From positions 5,208,001 to 5,272,000 of the forward strand of contig CBDCWO010000006.1 of the NCBI GenBank assembly GCA_965223405.1: a stretch of 64,000 nt of DNA. The letters are read 5' to 3'. The position numbers and the translations under genes were made by a program. Under the pieces are notes generated by a model. The model had not been told where the DNA came from. It did not search any database and was given only the letters and a program-made list of their open reading frames with translations. This document shows positions 1 through 7,949 of this stretch, one piece after another (the stretch's first letter is position 1; every line of letters starts with the position of its first letter). This DNA comes from CBDCWO01 sp965223405 (lineage in GTDB: Bacteria; Bacteroidota; Bacteroidia; Chitinophagales; Saprospiraceae).

Positions 1-2
1 TA

Positions 3-296
3 CCTGAAAATTTGGAAGTGTGGGAAGAAATAAATATGGAAGAGAACGAGTTATTAGCTTTTGTGGGTGAATATCACTTAACGGCCGATGCATCCTTTAT
101 AATTAGTAATGAAAAGGGTGCTCTCTTCGCCCAATTAACAGGACAACCAAAATTTCAAATCTATCCCTATACTAGTTATAAATTCTATTATAAGGTTGTT
201 AAGGCATCGATTGAATTTGTCAAGAGTGAAGGGGGGCAAGTCATCTATCTGCTCCTGCACCAAAACGGTATAATCATTCAGGCCGATAAATCCTGA
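3..296 (+). CDS. C-terminal end of a serine-hydrolase-like protein (partial, runs off window start)
   Basis: The frame is open from base 3 with no convincing start, so this is the tail of a gene beginning before the window. The 98 visible codons have the pattern of the small beta-domain found at the C-terminus of many class-C beta-lactamase-like and related Bacteroidota hydrolases (DUF3471-like): a glycine-aromatic start (VGEYHLT), then GQPKFQIYP, FYYKVVKASIEF and LLLHQNG near the end. The catalytic part is outside the window, so the substrate cannot be told. A TTG codon at base 12 could be taken as a start, but the family context argues against it. A long hairpin follows the stop. Confidence 0.7.
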   Translation, partial: PENLEVWEEINMEENELLAFVGEYHLTADASFIISNEKGALFAQLTGQPKFQIYPYTSYKFYYKVVKASIEFVKSEGGQVIYLLLHQNGIIIQADKS

Positions 297-303
297 TCAA
301 ATT

Positions 304-342
304 AGAGGTCAGACATGGGATACCATTCCATTTCTGACCTCT
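304..342 (+). terminator. Long hairpin after the first gene, likely terminator
   Basis: A perfect 10-bp stem (AGAGGTCAGA at 304-313 with TCTGACCTCT at 333-342) continues, after one mismatch, into ATGGGAT/ATTCCAT with one G-T wobble and a 3-nt ACC loop. It begins 8 bp after the stop codon at 294-296 and is followed by a T-rich but interrupted stretch (gtcttttgtcttct). Structure and position fit an intrinsic terminator. The imperfect U-tract keeps the confidence moderate. Confidence 0.6.
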
Positions 343-603
343 GTCTTTTGTCTTCTATATCAGGTTTTCGGTGTCAAGGCTATCGAAGGTATCAAATGAC
401 TCAAAAGTATTGAGAATTAAAACCCAACTGCCTTTTGTCGAACGGTAGTCGGTAGTCGGTGATCGGTGGTTGGTGGTCTGTAGATGCCTAAATAAGGTTG
501 CCCGAGATCAGCGTCTGTCTTCTGTCTTCTATATCAGGTTTCAGGTGTCAAGGGTATAGAAGGTATCAGATGACACAAAAGTATTGAGAATTAAAAATCA
601 ACT
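341..603. repeat. Direct repeat pair (341-428 and 515-603) in the spacer before pxpA
   Basis: Two imperfect copies of about 88 bp each begin CTGTCTT, run through CTTCTATATCAGGTTT and GTGTCAAGG, and end with AAAAGTATTGAGAATTAAAA. They are about 85-90 percent identical by eye. Neither has a credible reading frame. The rest of the 297-707 spacer holds the terminator hairpin, a heptamer repeat and a hairpin repeat listed separately. No gene is seen there. Confidence 0.8.
444..478. repeat. Heptanucleotide tandem repeat, about five copies
   Basis: The units are GGTAGTC, GGTAGTC, GGTGATC, GGTGGTT and GGTGGTC. The first two are identical and the rest vary at one to three positions. It lies between the two long direct repeats in a non-coding spacer. 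Confidence 0.75.
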
Positions 604-630
604 ATTTTCTATCCTCTGTCTCATTATGAT

Positions 631-678
631 ATGCTGACAGCGAAGCTCGTCTATGCTGACAGCGAAGCTCGTCAGTAC
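631..678. repeat. Double hairpin repeat with GCGAAGC core (copy 1)
   Basis: The 21-mer ATGCTGACAGCGAAGCTCGTC occurs at 631-651 and 653-673, followed by AGTAC. Each unit can fold as CTGACAGC-GAA-GCT(c)GTCAG, a GAA triloop on a stem with one bulged C, when followed by AG. The same arrangement occurs at 59143-59190. Dispersal in non-coding spacers suggests a REP-like or terminator-like family. Confidence 0.8.
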
Positions 679-707
679 AATCCTCAAACTTTTTTATCTT
701 TATATAT

Positions 708-1478
708 ATGATGCAGATTGACCTCAATTGTGATTTGGGAGAATCTTTTGGCAGGTATGAACTGGACCAAAGTGAAAAATTATTACCGTATATCACGTCC
801 TGCAATATTGCCTGTGGGTATCATGCTGGAGATCCACTGGTGATGGAAAGAACGATCAGGCTTGCTTTATCAAATGAGGTTCAAATTGGAGCTCATCCTT
901 CGTATCCTGATTTACAAGGATTTGGACGTAGGAATATGCAAATTGCACCCGAAGAGTTAAAGGCTATGATATTGTATCAAATATCTGCCTTGGCCGGTAT
1001 GGTCAGCGCACAAGGTGGTAGAATAACTCATGTAAAACCACATGGTGCTTTGTATAACCAGGCTGCCAAAGATGCAGAGGTTGCGATGGCCATAATTGAT
1101 GCTATAATCGCTTCGGGTAAAGAGTATGGACTGATGGGTTTAGCAGGATCTGTAATGGAAGGTTTGGCAAAAAGACGGAGTATTCCTTTTGTGGCAGAAG
1201 GATTTTCTGACCGGAGATATCATTATAAAGGAAATTTAATATCGCGGCATCATCCCAAAGCATTGATAAGGCGAAAGGAGGAAGCCTGGGATCAGTTTCG
1301 CAGGATGGTGAAAGACCATGAAGTGATTTCAAACAATGGAAAGAAATTGCCTGTACATGTGGACTCTATTTGCATCCATGGAGACAGTCCGGGAGCTCTT
1401 GAATTCGTAAAATACATCCGCGAACAAAGTGTTAAGTGTAATATTGAAGTATCCCCCTTTAAATTACCACTTGTATGA
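708..1478 (+). CDS. pxpA: 5-oxoprolinase subunit A (LamB/YcsF family)
   Basis: Subunit of the ATP-dependent prokaryotic 5-oxoprolinase PxpABC, which opens 5-oxo-L-proline (pyroglutamate) to L-glutamate in the cytoplasm. The 256-aa length is normal for the family. Visible hallmarks are LNCDLGESFG (residues 6-15), NIACGYHAGDP (33-43), GAHPSYPDL (61-69), VKPHGALYN (109-117), FVAEGFSDRRY (161-171) and ICIHGDSPGA (221-230). The start is one of two adjacent ATGs (708 or 711); Met-Gln-Ile-Asp-Leu-Asn at the second matches the family start better. The stop overlaps the start of pxpB as ATGA, so the genes are translationally coupled. The three Pxp subunits sit in one tight operon. Confidence 0.95.
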   Translation: MMQIDLNCDLGESFGRYELDQSEKLLPYITSCNIACGYHAGDPLVMERTIRLALSNEVQIGAHPSYPDLQGFGRRNMQIAPEELKAMILYQISALAGMVSAQGGRITHVKPHGALYNQAAKDAEVAMAIIDAIIASGKEYGLMGLAGSVMEGLAKRRSIPFVAEGFSDRRYHYKGNLISRHHPKALIRRKEEAWDQFRRMVKDHEVISNNGKKLPVHVDSICIHGDSPGALEFVKYIREQSVKCNIEVSPFKLPLV

Positions 1479-2158
1479 AGATAAAAATGGAACCATTTGG
1501 GGATCGGGCCATATTAATTTCGTTTAAATCACAAATAAGCCGCAGAGTCAATCGAAAAGTCTGGGCTCTGGAAGGGATTATCAAAAAAGCTAATTTTGAA
1601 TGGTTGGTAGAAATGATTCCCGCGTACCATTCTCTGACGGTTATTTATAATCCATGGAACGTATCCTATGAAGAAGCAAAGAAAGATATAGATCTGTTGG
1701 ATTTTGATGAAGCCAAACACATTCCACGACTAGTCGATCCAATCGAAATACCGGTATGTTATGAAGATCAATTTGCTCTGGATAAGGAAACGGTAATCCA
1801 TAATACCGGGGCTACCTGGGAAGAGATAGTTGGATTGCATAGTCTACGAGTTTATCATATATTCATGATCGGTTTTGTTCCTGGTTTTCCCTATTTGGGT
1901 CCACTACCTTCAAAATTAAGTTGCCCTCGGAAAGTGGAGCCGAGAATAAAAGTTCCTGGTGGATCTGTTGCCATTGCTGGGTTCCAAACCGGAATCTATC
2001 CAGTAGAGATACCAGGAGGATGGCAGATTATTGGAAGAACTCCGATCCGTATTTTTGATCCCAGGCAAGAAAATCCGTTTGTATTGACACCTGGCGGAAG
2101 ACTAAAGTTTGTTGCCATAGACTCTCTAACCTTTAAGGAATTAAATCAGTATGGATAA
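1475..2158 (+). CDS. pxpB: 5-oxoprolinase subunit B (KipI/allophanate hydrolase subunit 1 family)
   Basis: A 227-aa partner of PxpA and PxpC in pyroglutamate hydrolysis. It shows the family signatures MIGFVPGFPYLGPLP (131-145), PRIKVPGGSVAIAGFQTGIYP (156-176, with the PGGS and TGIYP blocks) and GGWQIIGRTP (181-190). The N-terminal half (to about 90) has the weakly conserved KipI-type fold. It overlaps pxpA by 4 bp. The Bacillus homologue KipI is also an inhibitor of a sporulation kinase, but with pxpA and pxpC adjacent the oxoprolinase role is far more likely here. Confidence 0.94.
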   Translation: MKIKMEPFGDRAILISFKSQISRRVNRKVWALEGIIKKANFEWLVEMIPAYHSLTVIYNPWNVSYEEAKKDIDLLDFDEAKHIPRLVDPIEIPVCYEDQFALDKETVIHNTGATWEEIVGLHSLRVYHIFMIGFVPGFPYLGPLPSKLSCPRKVEPRIKVPGGSVAIAGFQTGIYPVEIPGGWQIIGRTPIRIFDPRQENPFVLTPGGRLKFVAIDSLTFKELNQYG

Positions 2159-2168
2159 GGAAGGAATA

Positions 2169-3065
2169 ATGTACATCCACCGCCCTGGGTTTTTTACGAC
2201 CATTCAGGATGTTGATGGAAGAATTGGTTGGCGAAACAGGGGAGTACCGGTTTCCGGTGCCATGGATCAGGAAGCTGTACTTCAAAATCATTATATCTTG
2301 AATAATCCTGATAATACTCCAATCCTGGAGGTTTCCTATCAAGGTCCGGTGCTGGAGTTTACTAAAGAAACTATTTGTGCGGTCACCGGTGCAAAGAACC
2401 AAATAAAGGTCAATGGTGAGGAAAAGCCAATGAATACACTTATCCATATACAACCAGGCGATCAAATTTCAATAGGCAAAGTAAAGAAAGGATTTAGATC
2501 TTATTTTGGGTTTGCCGGGGAGTGGTTAATACCCAAAATTATGAACAGTTATTCTACTTATGTTGATGCAGGAATCGGAGGATGGAAAGGTCGTTCCTTA
2601 CAACCAGGCGATCGAATTCCATATAATCCCCGATTGGATAAACTGGAACAAAAGAACATTCATAATGGATATTATTCTCGCCATCACACCCTTCGTATTC
2701 TCCCGGGTCCGGAATTCCATTGGTTTTCTCAAAAATCATTGACAGATTTTGAGATTCATAGATTCAATGTAAGTAAAGATACCAATCGCATGGGTATAAG
2801 ACTGGTTGGCCCTAAAGTTGCTCTTACCAAATCGGTATCGATGATCTCTTCAGGAATCATACCCGGTACAATTCAAATTCCTCCAGGGGGTAACCCTGTA
2901 ATTATTACAGCTGATGGACAGACCGTAGGAGGATATCCCAGGCTCGGCATTGTAGTGAGTCGGGATATCAGTCTGTTGGGTCAAATCAAACCAGGAGATT
3001 TTGTACGTTTTCAGTATTTTCTATTAGAAGATGCAAGAAAACTTCTGCTTGGAACGTCCGAGTGA
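2169..3065 (+). CDS. pxpC: 5-oxoprolinase subunit C (KipA / biotin-dependent carboxyltransferase-like family)
   Basis: Third subunit of the 5-oxoprolinase. The fold family is that of allophanate hydrolase subunit 2 and the carboxyltransferase domain of urea carboxylase. Diagnostic stretches are RPGFFTTIQD at the N-terminus, RNRGVPVSGAMDQ (the GVPxSGAMD hallmark), TADGQTVGGYPRLG and a terminal LGQIKPGDFVRF. The start is placed at the ATG at 2169: an AAGGAAGG sequence lies just upstream and MYIHRPGFFTT aligns with the usual start of the family. An in-frame ATG at 2151, overlapping pxpB by 8 bp, would add six residues. The stop is followed by a small hairpin before a convergent gene. Confidence 0.93.
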   Translation: MYIHRPGFFTTIQDVDGRIGWRNRGVPVSGAMDQEAVLQNHYILNNPDNTPILEVSYQGPVLEFTKETICAVTGAKNQIKVNGEEKPMNTLIHIQPGDQISIGKVKKGFRSYFGFAGEWLIPKIMNSYSTYVDAGIGGWKGRSLQPGDRIPYNPRLDKLEQKNIHNGYYSRHHTLRILPGPEFHWFSQKSLTDFEIHRFNVSKDTNRMGIRLVGPKVALTKSVSMISSGIIPGTIQIPPGGNPVIITADGQTVGGYPRLGIVVSRDISLLGQIKPGDFVRFQYFLLEDARKLLLGTSE

Positions 3066-3097
3066 TGCCAGAGGATCTTGACTAATCTTCGATCTGT

Positions 3098-3112
3098 CCT
3101 AGTGCTACTAGG
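3098..3112. terminator. Small hairpin between convergent genes
   Basis: CCTAG-TGCTA-CTAGG forms a 5-bp stem, extendable by two G-T wobbles, between the convergent ends of pxpC and the lipoprotein gene. There is no U-tract, so this is only a weak bidirectional terminator candidate. Confidence 0.3.
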
Positions 3113-3132
3113 GTTGACTCAAAAGTACCGTA

Positions 3133-3579
3133 TTACTGATTTCTCAAAAAATTGTGACGGCAATTTTTGTTTTGCCCTCCGGTAGCTGAAAACCAATCAT
3201 TACAGAATACAATATCTCCAACAATTGGGGGTGTTCTGGGTGTGGTGCTTAAAAACAGTTTCTCTCCTTCATCTACAATATTCCACACCGCTTCCAGGGT
3301 AACCACTCCATCTTGTGAAAACTCGATTTCGCCATTTTCCTTGATTAATACGGTTAATCCACGGTAAGGTTCCTGAGAAGGTTCTAACCTACTGTTTTCA
3401 CAACTTAAATACATCCACCTCCATTCACCTACCATAATTGATCTCGCTTGTAATGCATTGATCTTTTCGGATTCAGAACAAGCTAGTAGAATTATTTCTG
3501 TTTTGCTACCCTGAATTTCTTCTTTACAGCTTTGTAAAAAGATTATAAGCAATAGAGCGGTCAGATATCTTAGAAGCAT
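3133..3579 (-). CDS. Small secreted lipoprotein, lipocalin-like, function unknown
   Basis: 148 aa. The N-terminus MLLRYLTALLLIIFLQSC is a type II signal peptide with the lipobox ending at Cys18, so the mature protein is lipid-anchored. The body begins VGEWRWMYLSCENSRL and continues with short beta strands (YRGLTVLIKENGEIEF, AVWNIVDEGEKLFLS), the W-rich N-terminal pattern of small lipocalin-like lipoproteins common in Bacteroidota. Several cysteines (C60, and two near the C-terminus in VFCNDW and NKNCRH) could form a disulfide. It is convergent with pxpABC and probably unrelated to it. The specific ligand is not recognisable. Confidence 0.75.
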   Translation of the reverse strand: MLLRYLTALLLIIFLQSCKEEIQGSKTEIILLACSESEKINALQARSIMVGEWRWMYLSCENSRLEPSQEPYRGLTVLIKENGEIEFSQDGVVTLEAVWNIVDEGEKLFLSTTPRTPPIVGDIVFCNDWFSATGGQNKNCRHNFLRNQ

Positions 3580-3684
3580 GTTACTAAAATAGAATAATTT
3601 GTTGTTTTGGAAGAATTTAATACCTGAGTTCGATTATTTTGTCTTGTATAATTAGCTGTGAATCAAAACTATAAGATAAACTAA

Positions 3685-3847
3685 TGAGTCCACTCTGAAA
3701 ACTATCAATTTTCATAAAATGAATTATTTTGGATGAGATTTTTATTTTTTGAGATTCGTTGATGCCTGAGTATCAGCTAATTATAAAAAATGAAAATATC
3801 GACAAAAGAATCATTTTTGGATTTGCAGAGTTTTCGGAGTAGACTCA
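3685..3847. mobile_element. MITE-like non-autonomous element, 163 bp
   Basis: The ends TGAGTCCACTCTGAAAACTA (3685-3704) and GAGTTTTCGGAGTAGACTCA (3828-3847) are inverted repeats (17 of 20 match). The right end matches the left end of the adjacent IS at 19 of 20 positions when inverted. A perfect 4-bp duplication CTAA flanks it (3681-3684 and 3848-3851). The interior is AT-rich and has no coding frame. It most likely moves, or moved, by a transposase related to the one next door. Confidence 0.75.
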
Positions 3848-3866
3848 CTAATCTACTATTTAGTTT

Positions 3867-5676
3867 TGAGTTTACTCCGAAAACTCCTTTTTCATGATTT
3901 CAACATATTTTTTACTCCTGAAGGAAGTTTTCAGAATGTTAACTTGTGATTTGCAATGGGAGTATTCATGATGCATCGTAGTAGCCAATGAAAGAATATT
4001 AGGGTATTTCTCCCTATTTTTTCCGTAATTCTTACAACATTTACCCATAATGCTCGTGACAGGACATACCAATGGCATTTAACTAATCCCCGATATATGA
4101 TTTTGTTCCTTTTTTTTAGTCTGTGAAAGCATTGATGGATGGTTGATTCTGCTGTTGCTCTTAGATTGTAACTTTCCTGATTGACTTGCTCTTGTATTCG
4201 TTGGTGTTGTATGTAATTGTCGATTTGTTCTTCTGTCATATATCTTTTGTTTCCACCTACTGTATGGATAACATGCTTTTGGGCTCGTTCTGAATAATGT
4301 ACTTCTAGGTGCTCGCCACTCTGTCTATCGAAAACTTCCAGATTTCCCTGTTCGTCTTTCTCCATTTGATATGATAAACTTCTGCCTTTCATCTTTGCAA
4401 TACTCCATTGGGGTCGTTGTTCTTTAAGCATTTCTTCTCGATTCGCAATGCTGTCATAGCCTCCATCTGTTATTACTTCTTCTATCTTTTGGCCTTCATC
4501 GTGGGCTTGTTCCAGTATCTGTTGGCAGGTATCAACTGTTTTTATTAAAAATGCATCTTCGCTTACATTTGCTTTAACTACTTCAACATCTAATATTAAA
4601 TGTACATCCTCCTGGGGATCACAACTTTCTGTCACATTGGAATGGTATCCTGTTACTGTTTGTTTGCTTGCTCCTTGTCCTTTGGTACGATAAGCTGCAT
4701 CCGGATCATGGATAGATTGTACGCTGGATGATGGAATATCTTTAGGCTGCTTGAGTACTACTTTCTGATCGCTGCCACCTGGGCTATCATCGTTTTCATC
4801 ATTGTCCTTTTGCTCATATTGCTCTTCATAGATGCGTTTTAATAAAACATATGATTCCTCCACACTTCCTTTTCCATGCTCTAGTAGTACTCCTATTATC
4901 TGACCCATGCTGACAAGCATCTCCTTCTTCTGATGAGCATTCAATGGATAAGTGAGATTGGAAGTACTCTTTGTTTGTAATGCTTCCAATATCTCATAAC
5001 TAGAAGCATCCATGTGTGTCCTCATTTCATTGAGTGGCTTGCCACTCACATACTTCCTCACTGCTTCAACTATTAAGTGCAACCTGTTGGACTTGGCTAT
5101 GTTACTATTGATTAGCTTGGAATCAAGGCGTATCTTCTTGCCACTCACTCCGTGAATAGCCACTTGATCAGTTGTAATTTTTATAAACACCTCTTTCATT
5201 AAGTCCCGTTGATGATCCTCATAATACTCTCCCAACAATCTTCTGAACTCATAATAGGTCGATTCCGCAGGTACATCATCATCCATATTGTACAATCCTA
5301 ATGATCGCATTACCATTATATTGAACCGGCATTCTGTATATAATTGCTCATCACTCCACCCATTTCCTTCCTTTAATATCATCATTCCTATAAGAATGCG
5401 TATGCAGGCATTAGGCCGCCCCATCCTCTCATGATATAATTCTGAAAACAAAGATTCATCAATACGACTCACCACCTCTTTGTAAAAAACATTATGCCAT
5501 GAATGCGGTGATTCCAGTAGCTTTTGCTTCCTCCCACAAAGATGGGTTGAAATATCTTTGAACAGATCGCCTTGACTATTTTTGCTAGGTTTAAACATTT
5601 ACAAAAATAATAATATGTCCCCTCTTATCAAAATATTGACCAAAGTGCCGTTTAGAGACTTTCCGGAGTGAACTCA
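3867..5676 (-). mobile_element. Insertion sequence, about 1.81 kb, probably IS1182-like
   Basis: Terminal inverted repeats are TGAGTTTACTCCGAAAACTC (3867-3886) and, at the other end, GACTTTCCGGAGTGAACTCA (5657-5676); they match at 17 of 20 positions. A 4-bp GTTT flanks both ends (3863-3866, 5677-5680), in line with the 4-bp duplication of the neighbouring MITE. It encloses one intact transposase gene on the minus strand and separates pxpABC and the lipoprotein gene from the DUF1611/epimerase pair. Ends were found by eye. Confidence 0.8.
3931..5598 (-). CDS. DDE transposase (IS1182-like)
   Basis: 555 aa. The N-terminal domain of the InsH/DUF772 type is visible as GRPNACIRILIGMMILK followed by GWSDEQLYTECRFNIMVMRSLGL (residues 60-102). 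DDE candidates are Asp159 in IRLDSKLINSN, Asp378 in VITDGGYDS and Glu484 in RATAESTIHQ. The HDPDAAYRTKGQ segment (297-308) before the catalytic core is also typical. An acidic, low-complexity linker (KDNDENDDSPGGSD, 264-277) splits the catalytic region. The gene is full length and intact, so the element may be active. The family is assigned from motifs only; other IS5/IS4-related groups remain possible. Confidence 0.88.
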   Translation of the reverse strand: MFKPSKNSQGDLFKDISTHLCGRKQKLLESPHSWHNVFYKEVVSRIDESLFSELYHERMGRPNACIRILIGMMILKEGNGWSDEQLYTECRFNIMVMRSLGLYNMDDDVPAESTYYEFRRLLGEYYEDHQRDLMKEVFIKITTDQVAIHGVSGKKIRLDSKLINSNIAKSNRLHLIVEAVRKYVSGKPLNEMRTHMDASSYEILEALQTKSTSNLTYPLNAHQKKEMLVSMGQIIGVLLEHGKGSVEESYVLLKRIYEEQYEQKDNDENDDSPGGSDQKVVLKQPKDIPSSSVQSIHDPDAAYRTKGQGASKQTVTGYHSNVTESCDPQEDVHLILDVEVVKANVSEDAFLIKTVDTCQQILEQAHDEGQKIEEVITDGGYDSIANREEMLKEQRPQWSIAKMKGRSLSYQMEKDEQGNLEVFDRQSGEHLEVHYSERAQKHVIHTVGGNKRYMTEEQIDNYIQHQRIQEQVNQESYNLRATAESTIHQCFHRLKKRNKIIYRGLVKCHWYVLSRALWVNVVRITEKIGRNTLIFFHWLLRCIMNTPIANHKLTF

Positions 5677-5750
5677 GTTTTATAAAGTTCTATTTCTAAA
5701 GATTGGCCCTATCGATACTTGATTTTTACCAGAGAATGAACTCCAAAACT

Positions 5751-6806
5751 TCAAGTTACTTTTTTGATCTGATCAATTATCACCGATAGGAAACTGCTCT
5801 TAGCCTCCACAACTGGAATACCTAACAAACTTTCCTGTTCCCGACTATATTTTTGCAGATCCGCTGAATTCATTCCTTGGGGATTAAGGGTCACACCAAT
5901 CACCTGAGCACCCAGTAAGTTGATCAGCTGGATTTCAGAATGCAAGGAAGGTATTTGAAACCCCAGGTGCTCTTGATTATCGTAATATTCTCGAGCTGGT
6001 TGATGCTGCAGAATGCAGTGATGGACCATCCCGGAGATAATGATCTCCGATCCACAGGGACCGGTTGGATTTCGCAAGGCAGACTGACCTTCAATCAGTA
6101 TGATCTGAGGTTTTAAATCCTGATCGCATTGCCATAAGGCATGTTCCAATTCTCCACTGATAAAATCGTTAATAGTGGAGTCAAAAATAAAACCGTAAGG
6201 ATATCCCTGGAGCCAACCGGTCTGACCAGTATAAATCATCTCGGTTTTAATGCCAATCTCATTGCACTTCTCATAAATCCATCGGCAAGTTGTCCGTTTT
6301 CCAACCGCACAATCCATTCCTAATACCGCTATTCTTACAGCGTTTACCTCCTTTATTTTTCCCGACCAGAATTTTAGATCGGAGATGGGTTTCGGTTTTC
6401 GAATGTCTAAGAGGTTGATACTGTATTTTTTTGCGACCGCCTTAAATTCGGTATCCTCAGAAAGATAGGTGTGTAATCCATTAATTAGATTCATACCATG
6501 ACTAGCTGCATTTAGTAATTCACCGCGAAATTCCTGAGGTAATATTCCGCCCTCAAAAGCCACTCCAACAATACAATTTTCAGCGACCATCCCCGATCGG
6601 ATAAAATCCTCCACGTGTGCAAAAATTGGAATATCCAGATTTTGACCTGTTATCATTTGACCTGCTTCCTGGCCAGCAAATCGGTAGTCAATCACAGCTA
6701 AGATACAGTATCGGCTTGAGCCTCGGACCAACCCGTGGCATGTCTTGGCATAAAAAGTATCCAGTAATCCATGGGTGAGCAGTATTGCATTTTGTTTTTG
6801 ATTCAT
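5751..6806 (-). CDS. DUF1611 family P-loop protein (D-glutamate N-acetyltransferase DgcN-like)
   Basis: 351 aa. A central Walker-A-like loop reads GMDCAVGKRTT (163-173), followed by the family signature TGQTGWLQGYPYGFIFDS (193-210) and, C-terminal, IEGQSALRNPTGPCG. The N-terminal third is a Rossmann-like domain (IVGVAFEGG, 79-87). Members of DUF1611 have been described as D-glutamate N-acetyltransferases (DgcN) acting with an enolase-superfamily racemase, DgcA, to convert D-glutamate to the L form. Its start lies 2 bp downstream of the stop of exactly such a gene, the epimerase. That pairing supports a role in D-Glu or cell-wall peptide use, but the substrate is inferred. Confidence 0.82.
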   Translation of the reverse strand: MNQKQNAILLTHGLLDTFYAKTCHGLVRGSSRYCILAVIDYRFAGQEAGQMITGQNLDIPIFAHVEDFIRSGMVAENCIVGVAFEGGILPQEFRGELLNAASHGMNLINGLHTYLSEDTEFKAVAKKYSINLLDIRKPKPISDLKFWSGKIKEVNAVRIAVLGMDCAVGKRTTCRWIYEKCNEIGIKTEMIYTGQTGWLQGYPYGFIFDSTINDFISGELEHALWQCDQDLKPQIILIEGQSALRNPTGPCGSEIIISGMVHHCILQHQPAREYYDNQEHLGFQIPSLHSEIQLINLLGAQVIGVTLNPQGMNSADLQKYSREQESLLGIPVVEAKSSFLSVIIDQIKKVT

Positions 6807-6808
6807 GG

Positions 6809-7879
6809 TTATGGTATTATACTTATTCCCAATCCAGGTTGTGGGGATGGATACATAACTCCTCGTCTGATGATAAATCCTCCTTTGGCAATATCTCGAC
6901 TCAGGTCAATGTGACCATCTAAATCCAAGTAGGCTGTCTTTGGTTGGGAAAGGGCGGTCATTAATGCTGCGGCAATGCTTATCCGGCTCTCATCCATGCA
7001 CCCCCACATTAGATTAACCTGATTGTATTGGGCCAGTGTGGCCAATTCGATTGCCGATGAAATACCTCCGCATTTCATCATTTTTATATTTACCAGTTCA
7101 TACTCAGGATTAGCTCTTAGTATTTGATGTAAATCGCCAGGATATTGAACTGACTCATCGAGCATGATACGCGGATGAAATCTTGCTGGTATAGCTTTGA
7201 TGCCGGATTCATTTCCTACTGGTAGAGGTTGTTCTACAAACTGGATATCAAGACCGGAAGTTGCTTCTAAAAACTTTTGTAAAGTCTGAATGCTGTAACC
7301 CTGATTCCCATCAACTCTTAGCTTAACTTGGTCTCCGAACCACTCTCTTATTTTATGGAGTAATTCTACGTCGCGGTCCACACTTTCTCCAATTTTGATT
7401 TTGAGAATCGAAAATCCCAGCTGTATATATTCGTCAATATCCTTTTGGATTTCTTTTAATTCCTTAATTCCAATGGTGATGGAGGTTGGCAAAGAGGAGT
7501 GATATTTACCTAAGTAATTATAAATGGAGACTCCAATTTTCTTACAGAATAAGTCATGCAAAGCCATATCGATAGCTGCCATGGCTGCAGGGGTCTTTTT
7601 CAACAGCACGGAAAGTTCTCTAATTAAGCGCTTATAATGAAAAATGGATTCTCCTTCAACCCGATCAATTACGATATTTTTTAAAGCAGCAAGACATTCT
7701 TCAGGGGTCTCATTACATACGGCTTTTGATGGAGATCCACTACCAATACCCGTCAACCCATCCTCAGAATGTAACTGAATAAAGACCAGGCTGACACCTT
7801 CAAAAGTATAAGAAGTGATGGCATAAGGGTTTTTTAGATTGAAGTGTTTACTCCAGGTAAAAGCCTTCCTAATCTTCAT
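6809..7879 (-). CDS. Enolase-superfamily dipeptide epimerase (L-Ala-D/L-Glu epimerase or N-acetyl-Glu racemase type)
   Basis: 356 aa with the full muconate-lactonizing subgroup active site: ILKIKIGE with Lys160 and Lys162, metal ligands Asp190 (LRVDGNQGY), Glu216 (FVEQPL) and Asp241 (MLDESV), and the second catalytic lysine Lys266 (NIKMMKCGG). GCMDESRISIAAA (293-305) and LDLDG (318-322) are typical of Ala-Glu epimerases, which recycle murein peptides by inverting the Glu alpha-carbon. It is the first gene of a two-gene minus-strand unit with the DUF1611 gene. Substrate choice between L-Ala-D-Glu and N-acetyl-D-Glu cannot be settled from motifs. Confidence 0.9.
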   Translation of the reverse strand: MKIRKAFTWSKHFNLKNPYAITSYTFEGVSLVFIQLHSEDGLTGIGSGSPSKAVCNETPEECLAALKNIVIDRVEGESIFHYKRLIRELSVLLKKTPAAMAAIDMALHDLFCKKIGVSIYNYLGKYHSSLPTSITIGIKELKEIQKDIDEYIQLGFSILKIKIGESVDRDVELLHKIREWFGDQVKLRVDGNQGYSIQTLQKFLEATSGLDIQFVEQPLPVGNESGIKAIPARFHPRIMLDESVQYPGDLHQILRANPEYELVNIKMMKCGGISSAIELATLAQYNQVNLMWGCMDESRISIAAALMTALSQPKTAYLDLDGHIDLSRDIAKGGFIIRRGVMYPSPQPGLGISIIP

Positions 7880-7949
7880 ATGCTTTTTACTTTTGGTTAA
7901 ATCTACTATTTTCGCTGCAATTGTATTTTAATAAATCAGGTAATCTGTC

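Noticed and set aside
444..478. Heptamer array as a small CRISPR
   Set aside because: Units are 7 bp with no spacers and no cas genes nearby.
3872..4078. Minus-strand 68-codon frame overlapping the end of the transposase gene
   Set aside because: It is an alternative frame of the transposase 3' end and crosses into the IS terminal repeat.
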